Positions 1-8,498 of a DNA stretch of 44,511 nucleotides are shown here, one piece after another; the stretch's first letter is position 1, and each line of letters begins with the position of its first letter. The DNA is from Polynucleobacter sp. (GTDB lineage Bacteria > Pseudomonadota > Gammaproteobacteria > Burkholderiales > Burkholderiaceae). The stretch spans positions 34,445 through 78,955 of the forward strand of contig JAEMSI010000003.1 in NCBI GenBank assembly GCA_016462905.1, given 5' to 3'. Under the pieces are notes generated by a model. It saw nothing but the letters and a program-made list of their open reading frames with translations, made no database searches and was not told the DNA's origin. Position numbers and translations under genes: made by a program.

Positions 1-2
1 CT

Positions 3-440
3 GATCCTAGTATTTTCTGGCATTTTGTTGGCCAAACTCCGCAAGGGGATAGCGCCATGTTGTTTGAAAATATAATTCGCTCATTGAGATTAAAAAAAAA
101 TCAATGGGCTTGGGCGACGCTCGCCGAATTGAAAAATAATCCGATCGATACTCAGGCCAATCCCCAGGCCAATCCTCAAGCCAATCCCCAAAGCAGCCTC
201 CTGAGTGTCGTTCTGGCTTTTGGTCAGCAGGCGGCGCAGACTCTTTCGGGGGAAAAGGATGGGATTGGGCAATTACGAGAAACTGTCCTCGCGGTGAATC
301 CCCTATTTTTGAAAAATGCAGAAGATGAGATTCCGTTGATCGCAAGCTTTGACTTAGAGCACTATCTTGCCAAGCCCCATGAAAAGAGTGGTCTGTGGCA
401 AGACTTGTTAATGGCGCGCTCTGTTTTAAGTACGATTTAA
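3..440 (+). CDS. Hypothetical protein, 5'-truncated by the window edge
   Basis: I do not recognise this protein. The reading frame is open from base 3, and the residues before the first ATG at 57 (DPSIFWHFVGQTPQGDSA) look like ordinary protein, so this is probably the C-terminal part of a longer gene that begins upstream. The rest is soluble-looking, with no membrane segment, and is rich in Leu, Ala, Gln and Asn. It contains a low-complexity run of three QANP tetrapeptides encoded by a 12-bp tandem repeat at 153-188. It ends 22 bp before the convergent stop of the Bug-type receptor. If the ATG at 57 were the true start, the protein would be 127 aa. Confidence that it is coding is moderate; the function is unknown. 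Confidence 0.55.
   Translation, partial: DPSIFWHFVGQTPQGDSAMLFENIIRSLRLKKNQWAWATLAELKNNPIDTQANPQANPQANPQSSLLSVVLAFGQQAAQTLSGEKDGIGQLRETVLAVNPLFLKNAEDEIPLIASFDLEHYLAKPHEKSGLWQDLLMARSVLSTI
153..188 (+). repeat. Three 12-bp tandem repeats encoding (QANP)x3
   Basis: Three consecutive 12-bp units, variants of CAGGCCAATCCC, lie at 153-164, 165-176 and 177-188. They differ at only a few positions. The period is a multiple of three, so the repeat is silent for frame and adds Gln-Ala-Asn-Pro units to the protein. Replication slippage is the simplest origin. Confidence 0.85.
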
Positions 441-462
441 GTCATCTCTTGAAATCGCCAGC

Positions 463-1452
463 TTAATCGACCGAAGCCCCAGAAGCCTTGACGATCTTAG
501 CCCAGAGGGCGATATCGTCTTTTAGTAGTTTGTTAAATTCCGCAGGGCTTAAGCTTGCTAACTCAACACCCGATGCGTTTAATTTCTCTTTTAATTCGGG
601 ATTACTTAAGGTCGTCGCCATAGCTTTTTGTAATAGCTCTAGATTATTTTTAGGTAGTCCTTGAGGGGCAAATAATCCAATCCACAAAGTACCCGCAAAG
701 CCAGGAATTTTTTCTGCAATGGCAGGCACATCGGGCAATACGGGCGAGCGTTTGGGTGAGCTCACTCCAAGCGCAATCAATTTTTGTGTATTGATGTACT
801 GCAAAACTGAGGGCAGGCTAGCAAATGCAATTTGCACTTGTCCGCCCAGCAAATCATTTAATGCGGGAGCAACGCCTTTATAGGGAATGTGCTGTAAATC
901 CACTTTGGCCATTTGATTGATCATTTCGCCGAGTAAGTGATTGAGAGTACCGTTGCCTGCAGAAGCGTATTGAAAGCTGCCTGCGGGTTTGGAGCGAATT
1001 AGTTTTAAAAAATCCTCGAGTGTCTTGGCGGGGAAATTGGGATTCACTACCAAGACATTCGGCACCGCGCCAATGTAGGCAATTGGAACAAAATCATTTA
1101 CTGGATCAAAACCCGGATTTTTATAGAGTGCTGGATTGATGGCTTGAGCGCTGCTGATGGTCATCAGAAGGGTATAGCCGTCTTTGGGACCTTTGGCGAC
1201 ATATTGAGTGCCAATATTGCCTCCTGCACCCGGTTTATTTTCAACGACCGTCGATACCTTGAGTGTTTCACCCAGTTTCTGTGCCACCACGCGACCGACT
1301 AAATCATTGGTACCGCCAGGGGTTTGCGGAACAATTATCGTAATGGGCTTGCTAGGGTAATTATCCGCTTCACTGGGTTTGCTGACGATCAATAAAACAC
1401 TGAGCAGCAAAGTGCTCAAGGCAAAGAAAACGATCCGTTGCAAGCTCATCAT
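463..1452 (-). CDS. Bug/TctC-family tripartite tricarboxylate receptor (periplasmic solute-binding protein)
   Basis: This is a periplasmic binding protein of the Bug (TctC) family, which captures small carboxylates or related solutes for TTT-type transporters. From the ATG at 1452 it is 329 aa. The N-terminus has a basic start, a hydrophobic signal-peptide core and a likely cleavage near SEA. It is followed by the family hallmarks YPSKPITIIVPQTPGGTNDL, then KPGAGGNIGTQYVAKGPKDG, and the central PALNDLLGGQVQ. The frame stays open upstream to 1611, but that part overlaps lplT and encodes an implausible His-rich stretch, so I rejected it. The gene lies 14 bp behind lplT and is probably co-transcribed with it. 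No tctA/tctB membrane genes are in the window, so it is an orphan receptor, as is common in Burkholderiales. The ligand cannot be inferred. Confidence 0.9.
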   Translation of the reverse strand: MMSLQRIVFFALSTLLLSVLLIVSKPSEADNYPSKPITIIVPQTPGGTNDLVGRVVAQKLGETLKVSTVVENKPGAGGNIGTQYVAKGPKDGYTLLMTISSAQAINPALYKNPGFDPVNDFVPIAYIGAVPNVLVVNPNFPAKTLEDFLKLIRSKPAGSFQYASAGNGTLNHLLGEMINQMAKVDLQHIPYKGVAPALNDLLGGQVQIAFASLPSVLQYINTQKLIALGVSSPKRSPVLPDVPAIAEKIPGFAGTLWIGLFAPQGLPKNNLELLQKAMATTLSNPELKEKLNASGVELASLSPAEFNKLLKDDIALWAKIVKASGASVD

Positions 1453-1466
1453 AAAAGCCCTTTGTG

Positions 1467-2789
1467 TTAGTGATGCCCTTCTTGGCCGATGAGGTGAAGA
1501 GAATCGTATTCGGCTTGATTGCGTTTGTGGCGGCGTATTACCAACCACATCACAAAAGAAACAGTAAGACCAAAACCAGTGATGATGATGGGGATGGAAA
1601 CATCCAACCAAATGAGTAAGGAATAAAACAATAACATCATCAGCACGGAGATATTTTCATTAAAGTTTTGTACTGCAATCGAGTGGCCAGCCGACATCAG
1701 GACATGACCCCGATGTTGTAAGAGCGCATTCATCGGCACCACAAAATAACCCGCCAACCAACCTACTAGAATTAATAAAAGGTATGCAGGGATTAAATTG
1801 GCTTTTAAATCAAAGCCTGCCAGCGTAAATAAGGTCGTGGAGGGTAAATAATCGACGTTATAAATGGCCATAATGCAGACGATGAGACCCATCACAACTC
1901 CATAGGGCAGCACATTGAGCGATAGACGCAGGGGCACCCGCCAAGCTGCCCACATAGCGCCAGCGGCAACCCCAATGGCTGAGATTGCTTGCAAGATGGC
2001 GCCTTGAGACAGGGACATATGCAATGCGGTTTCTGCCCACTTCAGCACAATAAATTGCAAAGTGGCACCCGCACCCCAAAAAAGGGTGGTGACCGCCAAG
2101 GAGATTTGTCCAAGACGATCATTCCAAAGGGTATGAAAACCCACAAAGAAACTTTTAACCAAAGAAAATACATTGGAACTTTGTTGCACATAGCGTGCTC
2201 CCGTATCTGGAATTTGCAGATTAATGATGGCAGCTGTGATGTAAACCAACATAATGATGGCAATCGCCGACTCGGCAGGCGTATCGACTCTGGTGTCGAT
2301 CATAGGTAAATCGATAGTGAGAAGAAGCCCAGATACTTTGGTGCTAATCAGGATTCCGCCTAAAACCGTTCCCGCAATAATCGAGCCCACGGTTAAACCT
2401 TCAATCCAACCATTGGCAGCCACTAGTTTTTCAGGGGGGAGCAGTTCCGTCAAAATTCCGTATTTGGCAGGCGAGTAAGCCGCTGCACCTAAACCAACCA
2501 CCCCATAAGCCAAAAGAGGGTGGGCACTAAAGAGCATCATGCCGCAGCCGACAATTTTGATGGTATTGGTAATAAACATAACCTGACCCTTGGGGCGGGA
2601 ATCGGCAAATGCGCCAACTACAGCCGCAAGCATCACATAAGAAACTACAAAAAATAGCTTGAGCATCGGCGTCATCCAAGCAGGCGCATGGATTTGGGCC
2701 AAAAGGGCAATCGCTGCAATCAGCAGAGCGTTATCAGCGAGCGACGAAAAAAACTGCGCCGCCATAATAGTGTAAAAACCTGGTTTCAT
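1467..2789 (-). CDS. lplT: Lysophospholipid transporter LplT (MFS)
   Basis: A 440-aa inner-membrane protein of the major facilitator superfamily that resembles LplT, which flips lysophospholipids inward for re-acylation. The sequence begins MKPGFYTIMAAQFFSSLADN, a typical LplT N-terminus. Conserved blocks such as YSPAKYGILTELLP and LVAANGWIEG follow, with about a dozen hydrophobic segments along the length. In enterobacteria LplT works with the acyltransferase Aas, encoded next to it; no aas is present here, so the partner is elsewhere or absent. It diverges from alr with only about 50 bp between the start codons. The start ATG at 2787-2789 is clear. Downstream lies the Bug-type receptor in the same direction, a pairing I would not read as functional. 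Confidence 0.9.
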   Translation of the reverse strand: MKPGFYTIMAAQFFSSLADNALLIAAIALLAQIHAPAWMTPMLKLFFVVSYVMLAAVVGAFADSRPKGQVMFITNTIKIVGCGMMLFSAHPLLAYGVVGLGAAAYSPAKYGILTELLPPEKLVAANGWIEGLTVGSIIAGTVLGGILISTKVSGLLLTIDLPMIDTRVDTPAESAIAIIMLVYITAAIINLQIPDTGARYVQQSSNVFSLVKSFFVGFHTLWNDRLGQISLAVTTLFWGAGATLQFIVLKWAETALHMSLSQGAILQAISAIGVAAGAMWAAWRVPLRLSLNVLPYGVVMGLIVCIMAIYNVDYLPSTTLFTLAGFDLKANLIPAYLLLILVGWLAGYFVVPMNALLQHRGHVLMSAGHSIAVQNFNENISVLMMLLFYSLLIWLDVSIPIIITGFGLTVSFVMWLVIRRHKRNQAEYDSLHLIGQEGHH

Positions 2790-2823
2790 TCGTACAATGT
2801 GGATTAATTTAGTAGATTAGAGC

Positions 2824-2883
2824 ATGAAAGGGGAAAGTTTCTGGAACGACCTATTTTGGCGTCAATTGATACGACAGCCCTAG
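2824..2883 (+). other. Possible 19-codon upstream ORF overlapping the alr start
   Basis: An ATG at 2824 opens a short frame ending with TAG at 2881-2883, out of frame with alr. It spans the apparent alr ribosome-binding site and start. It has no good Shine-Dalgarno of its own, so it may not be translated. Confidence 0.2.
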
Positions 2884-3935
2884 AGCACAATCTAAATCAA
2901 GTGCGTCGCTTAGTTGGTAATGCCCATATTTGGTCTGTGGTGAAGGCCCGAGCGTATGGGCATAGCTTGCGAGCCGCTTTAAAGGGACTCTCCAAGACCG
3001 ATGGTTTTGCGCTTTTAGACATCGACGATGCACGTTGGTTGCGCGAGCAGGGTTGGACTGGTCGACTTCTCTTATTAGAGGGATTATTTCGATACGAGGA
3101 TCTGGCAAGCGCCCATGATTTGGGTTGTGATTTAGTGGTGCATCGCGAAGAGCAGTTGGATTGGTTGGAAGATGCTAAGAAAACCTCGCTGAAATTATTT
3201 CTTAAACTGAATTCTGGAATGAATCGTTTAGGGTTTTTGCCCGAGGCGTATCGCCTCGCTTTCCATCGGTTGCATGCCCTCGGTTATTCGGTTAATCACC
3301 TAAGTCATTTTGCCAATGCCGATCGGGTGGATCGATCGCCTTCGGTGGGTGATCAAATGGAATGCTTTACACAAACGATCGAGGGATTACCTTCTGGTGA
3401 AACGTGTCTGGCTAATTCGGCGGCTATTTTGTGGCATCGGAATGCGCTTGGTGATTGGGTAAGACCGGGAATTATGTTGTTGGGGATATCGCCCACGGGT
3501 ATAGCCCAGGATATTGCGCATGCTGGTTTGAAGCCTGTGATGACTTTATCGAGCGAGATTATTGCGGTTCAGGATTTAAAAGCAGGCGATTGCGTTGGTT
3601 ATGGCGGACGTTATCAAGCCAAGCAGGCGATGCGCATGGGTGTGGTTGCTTGTGGATATGCCGATGGTTATCCGCGGCACGCTCCCGATGGTTCGCCAGT
3701 TTGGGTTTATGGAAAATCGCTGGAGCAAACGGGTGTTATATGCCCACTTGCAGGTCAAGTGTCGATGGATATGATTACGGTTGACCTGACGAATGCGCCG
3801 TGGGCCCAAGTGGGTTATCGCGTTGAATTATGGGGCAGGCATTTGCCCGTCGACGATGTGGCAATCAAATCCCAAACCATTGGTTATGAATTAGTTTGTG
3901 CGATTGCACCACGCGTGCCCGTCGAAATTATTTAA
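2841..3935 (+). CDS. alr: Alanine racemase, probable CTG start
   Basis: This PLP-dependent racemase interconverts L- and D-alanine for peptidoglycan synthesis. Started at CTG 2841 it is 364 aa and begins with ERPILASID, matching the family N-terminus. The only other usable codon in frame is TTG at 2856, which would cut into that motif. GGGG at 2830-2833 lies 7 nt before CTG, a good Shine-Dalgarno distance. The PLP lysine is K35 in KARAYGHS, where the family usually has K-A-N/D-A-Y-G-H-G. The second catalytic tyrosine region, VGYGGRY, is present, as is the C-terminal motif GQVSMDMITVDLT. The gene diverges from lplT, and its 3' end overlaps the 3' end of bamD by 8 bp, tail to tail. The function is firm; the start codon is an inference. 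Confidence 0.9.
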   Translation: MERPILASIDTTALEHNLNQVRRLVGNAHIWSVVKARAYGHSLRAALKGLSKTDGFALLDIDDARWLREQGWTGRLLLLEGLFRYEDLASAHDLGCDLVVHREEQLDWLEDAKKTSLKLFLKLNSGMNRLGFLPEAYRLAFHRLHALGYSVNHLSHFANADRVDRSPSVGDQMECFTQTIEGLPSGETCLANSAAILWHRNALGDWVRPGIMLLGISPTGIAQDIAHAGLKPVMTLSSEIIAVQDLKAGDCVGYGGRYQAKQAMRMGVVACGYADGYPRHAPDGSPVWVYGKSLEQTGVICPLAGQVSMDMITVDLTNAPWAQVGYRVELWGRHLPVDDVAIKSQTIGYELVCAIAPRVPVEII

Positions 3936-4782
3936 CCGGTGGTGTTTCTTTTATCCAGATTTGCCACCATTTACGCTCTTTCTTTTCGCGTACGCCAGTA
4001 GCAAATAAGGGGCTATCAGGAAAGTTAAGTTTATATACTCGGGTGGCATCGGCACTCAGGTCTTTGAGGCCTAAAGCATCGTACGAGCGAATCAAAATAT
4101 ACAGTGCCTCCTCGACTGCGGGAGCACGATCGTAGTCACGGATCACGAGTTGCGCGCGGTTGGCGGCCGCTAAATATGCGCCGCGCTCGAAGTAATAGCG
4201 CGCAACCAAAACATCGGCTTCGGCGAGCGAGTTGACGATGTAGCGCATCCGATCAATTGCATCGGGAGCGTATTGACTGTTTGGAAAACGTTCGGCCACC
4301 ACCTTAAACGACTCGAATGCTTCTCGAGCCGCTTTGGGATCGCGCTCGGCAAGATCTTGTCCGGTAAAGCGACCAAGCCAACCTAAATCATCATTAAAGG
4401 TAATTAAACCCTTAAGGTAATAGCCATAATCTAAATTAGCACTGCCTTGATGCAATTTAATAAAACGATCGATCGCCACCAAGGCTTGTGCTTGCTCGTT
4501 GGCTTTCCAGTAACAATAGGCTGAATTAATTTGAGCTTGTTGAGAATAGGGGCCAAAAGGAAAGCGTGCTTCGAGTTTTTCAAAATACTTGCCGCATTTA
4601 TCCCAATCGCTATTTGCCATTTTGTCTTTAGCTTCGGAATAAATTTTGGCTTCTGACCAACCTGCAGTTTCGTCTTTGCCATCCTGAGTACTGGAGCAAG
4701 CACTTAAAAATAGAGCAAACCATAAGGCGACCGATAGCCTTCGATACTTTTTATAAAAGAGGGGGTATACAGAAAAACTCAG
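3928..4782 (-). CDS. bamD: Outer membrane protein assembly lipoprotein BamD, start uncertain
   Basis: BamD is the TPR lipoprotein that supports BamA in inserting beta-barrel proteins into the outer membrane. The first ATG in frame (4620) starts inside the mature protein at MANSDWDKC. Reading upstream gives KIYSEAKDK, then a signal peptide KKYRRLSVALWFALFLSAC ending in the lipobox LSAC; the cysteine codon is at 4696-4698. The frame is therefore clearly coding beyond 4620. No ATG, GTG or TTG lies in frame between the signal peptide and the upstream stop at 4834-4836. CTG at 4782-4780, 6 nt after an AAGG, is the best candidate and gives 284 aa. The mature part (about 256 aa) has repeated TPR-like blocks such as FEKLEARFPFGPYSQQAQ. 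A sequencing error near the start is an alternative. It diverges from rluD, the usual neighbour. Confidence 0.88.
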   Translation of the reverse strand: MSFSVYPLFYKKYRRLSVALWFALFLSACSSTQDGKDETAGWSEAKIYSEAKDKMANSDWDKCGKYFEKLEARFPFGPYSQQAQINSAYCYWKANEQAQALVAIDRFIKLHQGSANLDYGYYLKGLITFNDDLGWLGRFTGQDLAERDPKAAREAFESFKVVAERFPNSQYAPDAIDRMRYIVNSLAEADVLVARYYFERGAYLAAANRAQLVIRDYDRAPAVEEALYILIRSYDALGLKDLSADATRVYKLNFPDSPLFATGVREKKERKWWQIWIKETPPVK

Positions 4783-4842
4783 AGCAAGCCTTAAACTAGT
4801 TAGTGATTTTAAAAAACAGTCATTTTCTAAGAGTCAATAAAC

Positions 4843-5907
4843 GTGACATTGTCGCCAATGAACAAGCCCATGAAGCCCGAATCGAATTCTGTCGATTATA
4901 TCGATGATGAGGATTTTATTGCCCTAGAAATCCCCATGGAATCGGCGGGGGAACGTTTGGACAAGGTTTTGGCTCATCTTTTAGGAGATTATTCACGCAA
5001 TCGACTGCAATCATGGCTTGAGGCGGGTGCGGTTACTTTAAATGGCAAAACAGTCAAAATGCGGCAAATTGTTCGGGGCGGCGAAGCGGTTAAGGTGTTC
5101 CCTCAGGAGTTGCCAGAGCAGCAGGCTTTTGAGCCTGAGGATATTCCATTAAATTGCCAGTACGACGATGCTGATCTCTTAGTTTTTAATAAACCCGCTA
5201 ATCGGGTGATGCATCCTGCTGCGGGCAATTGGTCTGGAACGGTACTTAATGGTTTGTTATTTCATTACCCCGAATTGGCTCACTTGCCCCGTGCCGGGAT
5301 TGTTCATCGATTGGATAAAGATACGTCTGGTTTATTTGTCGTAGCCCGTTCGGCCCTCGCGCAAACCGCCTTGGTGAGGCAATTGCAGGCTCGTTCGGTA
5401 GAGCGGCGTTATTTAGCTTGGGTTTGGGGTAATCCACCATTGCATGGCACGATCGATAGCGCGATTGGACGAGACCCGCACGATCGCTTAAGAATGGCGG
5501 TGCTTGGGAATGCGCAATCAGGCCTTGGAGGCAAAGCTAAATTAGCGGTCACGCATTTCAAAAAAATCGCTCAAGGGCAATGGAATGGCGCTAAAGTTTC
5601 CTTATTGGAATGCAAATTAGAAACGGGTCGCACCCATCAAATTCGGGTGCATTTGGAATCGATGGGACACCCCTTGCTGGGTGATTTGGTTTATCGCAAA
5701 CGAATCCCTGAGCAGGCCAAACAATTGCTACTGCAAAGACAAGCTTTGCATGCTTTTGCTTTAAGTTTGGATCACCCTCATCTTCATCAGACCATGTCTT
5801 GGTTTGCCTCGCCCCCGCAAGAATTACTCGATTTAAATCCACTTTTAGGTATTGAGGGGGATGTCTTGCCAAAATCAGCTGTGCCATTGGGTGGGACAAG
5901 TAGGTGA
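4843..5907 (+). CDS. rluD: 23S rRNA pseudouridine synthase RluD
   Basis: RluD converts uridines of helix 69 of 23S rRNA (positions 1911/1915/1917 in E. coli) to pseudouridine. The 354-aa protein has an N-terminal extension, an S4 RNA-binding domain (GERLDKVLAHLL to GGEAVKVFP) and the RluA-type catalytic domain. The latter includes the active-site motif HRLDKDTSGL, with the catalytic Asp, and GRTHQIRVHLESMGHPLLGD. I take the GTG at 4843 as start; ATGs at 4858 and 4870 are alternatives, because residues before the S4 domain are not conserved. The stop overlaps the next start in the 4-bp sequence GTGA, indicating translational coupling with pgeF. It diverges from bamD, an arrangement common in proteobacteria. 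Confidence 0.93.
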   Translation: MTLSPMNKPMKPESNSVDYIDDEDFIALEIPMESAGERLDKVLAHLLGDYSRNRLQSWLEAGAVTLNGKTVKMRQIVRGGEAVKVFPQELPEQQAFEPEDIPLNCQYDDADLLVFNKPANRVMHPAAGNWSGTVLNGLLFHYPELAHLPRAGIVHRLDKDTSGLFVVARSALAQTALVRQLQARSVERRYLAWVWGNPPLHGTIDSAIGRDPHDRLRMAVLGNAQSGLGGKAKLAVTHFKKIAQGQWNGAKVSLLECKLETGRTHQIRVHLESMGHPLLGDLVYRKRIPEQAKQLLLQRQALHAFALSLDHPHLHQTMSWFASPPQELLDLNPLLGIEGDVLPKSAVPLGGTSR

Positions 5908-6725
5908 GCCCCGCTTTTTGGATGCCAGCAGACTGGGCTTTGCCAGCAGGGGTTCGGGCGGGCGTGACCCTGCGAACCGGAGGAGTTAGCCTTGCTCCTT
6001 TTGACTCCTTGAATCTCGGTGATCATGTCGGCGATCAGATCGAATGCGTTCGACAAAACCGCAATTTATTACAAAGTATCCTGCCTGCTGAGCCAAGATG
6101 GCTTCAGCAAGTTCACGGCATTGCGGTTTTGGATGCTGACCAGACTTCCTTGGATATCGATCCACCTAAAGCCGATGCTGCCATCACCAGCAAAATGGGC
6201 TGTGTTTTAGCAATCTTGAGCGCGGATTGCTTACCGATTTTGTTTTGTCTTGGCAATGGTGCGGTAGTGGGGGTTGCTCACGCTGGTTGGCGGGGTTTAT
6301 GCGCCGGGGTTTTAGAGGCAACCGCGCTTGCCATGATGGATCGTTGTCAGCAATTGAATTTGCCCCATTCGATGGGGGATATGTCGGTTTGGCTGGGGCC
6401 TGGAATTGGGGCGAGGCACTATGAGGTTGGCGAGGAGGTGAAAGTCGCTTTTGAAAAAAAAGCACAAGAAATGGCGTATGGTTTGCTTCCCGAGGCTTTT
6501 ACGCCTGTATTAAATAGCCCAAAAAAATATCAAGCCGATTTATTAGCTATTACTCGGCAACGCTTGAATTTATTAGGAATTTATAATATTAGCGGGGGTA
6601 ATCGATGCACTTACTCAAGCCCACACCAGTTTTTCTCCCATCGCCGCCATACCCACACCGGAGTTGATCAGGGCTTAGCCCAGCAGACAGGGCGCTTTGC
6701 CAGTTTTATCTGGAAGAACAGTTAA
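5904..6725 (+). CDS. pgeF: Peptidoglycan editing factor PgeF / YfiH family (DUF152)
   Basis: This is a member of the YfiH/PgeF family (formerly called polyphenol oxidase or laccase domain protein), which removes wrongly incorporated serine from cell-wall precursors in E. coli. The 273-aa protein shows the family blocks ILSADCLPILF and VAHAGWRGLCAGVLEA, which carry the conserved Cys and His metal ligands, and GPGIGARHYEVGEEV. The usual C-terminal motif FFSYRR...TGR is present as FFSHRR and TGRFASFIW. The two halves are separated by a somewhat long linker (HTHTGVDQGLAQQ). Translation starts at GTG 5904 within the GTGA overlap with rluD. It shares the wall theme of alr nearby, but that is not evidence of co-regulation. 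Confidence 0.9.
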   Translation: MSPAFWMPADWALPAGVRAGVTLRTGGVSLAPFDSLNLGDHVGDQIECVRQNRNLLQSILPAEPRWLQQVHGIAVLDADQTSLDIDPPKADAAITSKMGCVLAILSADCLPILFCLGNGAVVGVAHAGWRGLCAGVLEATALAMMDRCQQLNLPHSMGDMSVWLGPGIGARHYEVGEEVKVAFEKKAQEMAYGLLPEAFTPVLNSPKKYQADLLAITRQRLNLLGIYNISGGNRCTYSSPHQFFSHRRHTHTGVDQGLAQQTGRFASFIWKNS

Positions 6726-6793
6726 AATTGGTTTTAATTGGCTAGGGAAAGTGCTTATAACCTTGGCGTCTTAAACCCTTGAAAATAAACCGA

Positions 6794-8419
6794 ATGAATA
6801 TTGGAAATAGAGGCACTTCAGCCCCCAGCCTGGCGCCGCAACATATGGCCTTAATTCCCCCTGAGCGTTTGAATGAAATTCAAAAAGAATATTGGGATGG
6901 GGCTAGCGCAATCGCTCAGGATGTTCACTCGATTGAAATTAAGGATCGGCGTTTTTCTGGATCGGCTTGGCAAAATGTCTGGAGCAAGAATGTAGTTGCC
7001 ATGTATTTGCTGAATTCTAAATATTTACGCGATTTAGCGAATTCGGTCGATACTGATTCTAAAAATAAGCAGCGCATCGTATTTGCTACCGAGCAAATGA
7101 TTGATGCGTTATCGCCAGCCAATTTTTTTGCTACCAATCCGGAAGCCCTGAATCAAATTATTGAGTCGCAAGGCGATTCATTGCGCAAGGGAATTATCAA
7201 TTTATTGGGGGATATGCAAAAAGGTAAAGTGAGCCAAACCGATGAGACTGCTTTCGAGGTGGGTAAGAATTTAGCCAATACCCCTGGATCGGTTGTCTTC
7301 CGAAATGCCTTGTTCGAATTAATTCAATACAAGCCTTCGACGGAAACGGTTTATGAGCGACCTTTTTTAATGGTGCCACCGTGCATCAATAAATTCTATA
7401 TTTTAGATTTGCAACCTGAAAACTCGGTAGTGCGTTACATGGTTGAACAAGGGCATACCGTGTATTTGGTATCTTGGAAAAATCCCGACAGCAACATGAA
7501 TCAGATTACTTGGGACGATTATGTTGAGACTGGAGTGATCAAAGCGATTGAGGTGGTGCGTGAGATTAGCGCACAGGACAAAATCAATATTTTAGGATTT
7601 TGTGTGGGCGGTACTTTGGTGAGCACCGCTTTGGCTGTTTTGGCAGCGCGCAAAAAAGACTGGATTGCCAGTCTGACCTTGCTAACGACTTTATTAGACT
7701 TTAGTGATACCGGAATTTTGGATGTATTTATTGATGAATCCTTGGTGAATTTGCGTGAAAATTCGATTGGCGGTAAGGATCAAAAATACGGTTTGATGTC
7801 TGGCCTCGATTTAGCAAATACCTTTTCTTTCTTACGTCCGAATGAATTGGTGTGGAATTATGTGGTCGATAATTATCTAAAAGGGAAATCGCCCGTTCCC
7901 TTTGATCTACTGTATTGGAATGGCGATTCAACCAACCTTCCGGGCCCCATGTATTGCTGGTATTTGCGCCATACGTATTTGCAGAATGAATTGGTTAAGC
8001 CTAATCAATTACAGGTTTGCGGTGTGCCGATTGATTTGGGCAAGATTAAATGTCCGACTTATATTTATGCCTCGCGCGAGGATCATATTGTTCCTTGGCA
8101 TTCAGGATATCGTAGTACGCAAATTGTAAAAGGGCCGATTCGTTTCATATTGGGTGCTTCGGGGCATATTGCTGGCGTGATTAATCCGCCTCACAAAAAG
8201 AAACGCAACTATTGGTCTAATTCAAATTTGCCCAAGAACCCAGAAAAATGGTTTGAGGGCGCAACCGAGGTGGCTGGAAGTTGGTGGCCAGATTATGTGG
8301 AATGGTTATCGCAGCACGGTGGCCAAAAAATCAACGCACCAAAAGTAGAGGGCAATTCGAAATATAAGGCTTTGGTGACTGCCCCTGGGACTTATGTAAA
8401 AGAAAAGGCGCAAAAGTAA
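6794..8419 (+). CDS. phaC: Class I poly(3-hydroxyalkanoate) synthase
   Basis: PhaC polymerises (R)-3-hydroxybutyryl-CoA into polyhydroxybutyrate at the granule surface. From ATG 6794 it is 541 aa, within the range for class I enzymes. The lipase-like box GFCVGG holds the catalytic Cys (C270). The triad is completed by Asp430 in SREDHIVPW and His458 in GASGHIAGVINP. The N-terminal region carries ALIPPERLNEIQKEYW, typical of class I. An in-frame TTG at 6779 and an ATG at 6845 are alternative starts; none has a good Shine-Dalgarno. A weak -10-like TATAAC at 6756-6761 may mark the promoter. It is followed by phaB and phaR in the same direction. The class and function are clear. Confidence 0.95.
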   Translation: MNIGNRGTSAPSLAPQHMALIPPERLNEIQKEYWDGASAIAQDVHSIEIKDRRFSGSAWQNVWSKNVVAMYLLNSKYLRDLANSVDTDSKNKQRIVFATEQMIDALSPANFFATNPEALNQIIESQGDSLRKGIINLLGDMQKGKVSQTDETAFEVGKNLANTPGSVVFRNALFELIQYKPSTETVYERPFLMVPPCINKFYILDLQPENSVVRYMVEQGHTVYLVSWKNPDSNMNQITWDDYVETGVIKAIEVVREISAQDKINILGFCVGGTLVSTALAVLAARKKDWIASLTLLTTLLDFSDTGILDVFIDESLVNLRENSIGGKDQKYGLMSGLDLANTFSFLRPNELVWNYVVDNYLKGKSPVPFDLLYWNGDSTNLPGPMYCWYLRHTYLQNELVKPNQLQVCGVPIDLGKIKCPTYIYASREDHIVPWHSGYRSTQIVKGPIRFILGASGHIAGVINPPHKKKRNYWSNSNLPKNPEKWFEGATEVAGSWWPDYVEWLSQHGGQKINAPKVEGNSKYKALVTAPGTYVKEKAQK

Positions 8420-8498
8420 GTTGCACAAATAAGGCCGGTTTCTTAAGGTCGATTGGAACGCATTAAAAATACATTAAAATTTTTTTAGGGGATTGATG

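Noticed and set aside
153..188. Direct repeats considered as a CRISPR-like array
   Set aside because: Units of 12 bp without spacers inside a reading frame; they encode QANP and fit slippage. No CRISPR-like spacing was seen anywhere in the window.
1453..1611. N-terminal extension of the Bug-type receptor containing a His-rich stretch that could look like a metal-binding site
   Set aside because: It overlaps the 3' part of lplT, and the signal peptide starts at 1452. The His-rich run is an out-of-frame reading of lplT.
1989..2478. Plus-strand open frames opposite lplT
   Set aside because: They are antisense to a clear transporter gene, lack ribosome-binding sites and have no recognisable protein features.
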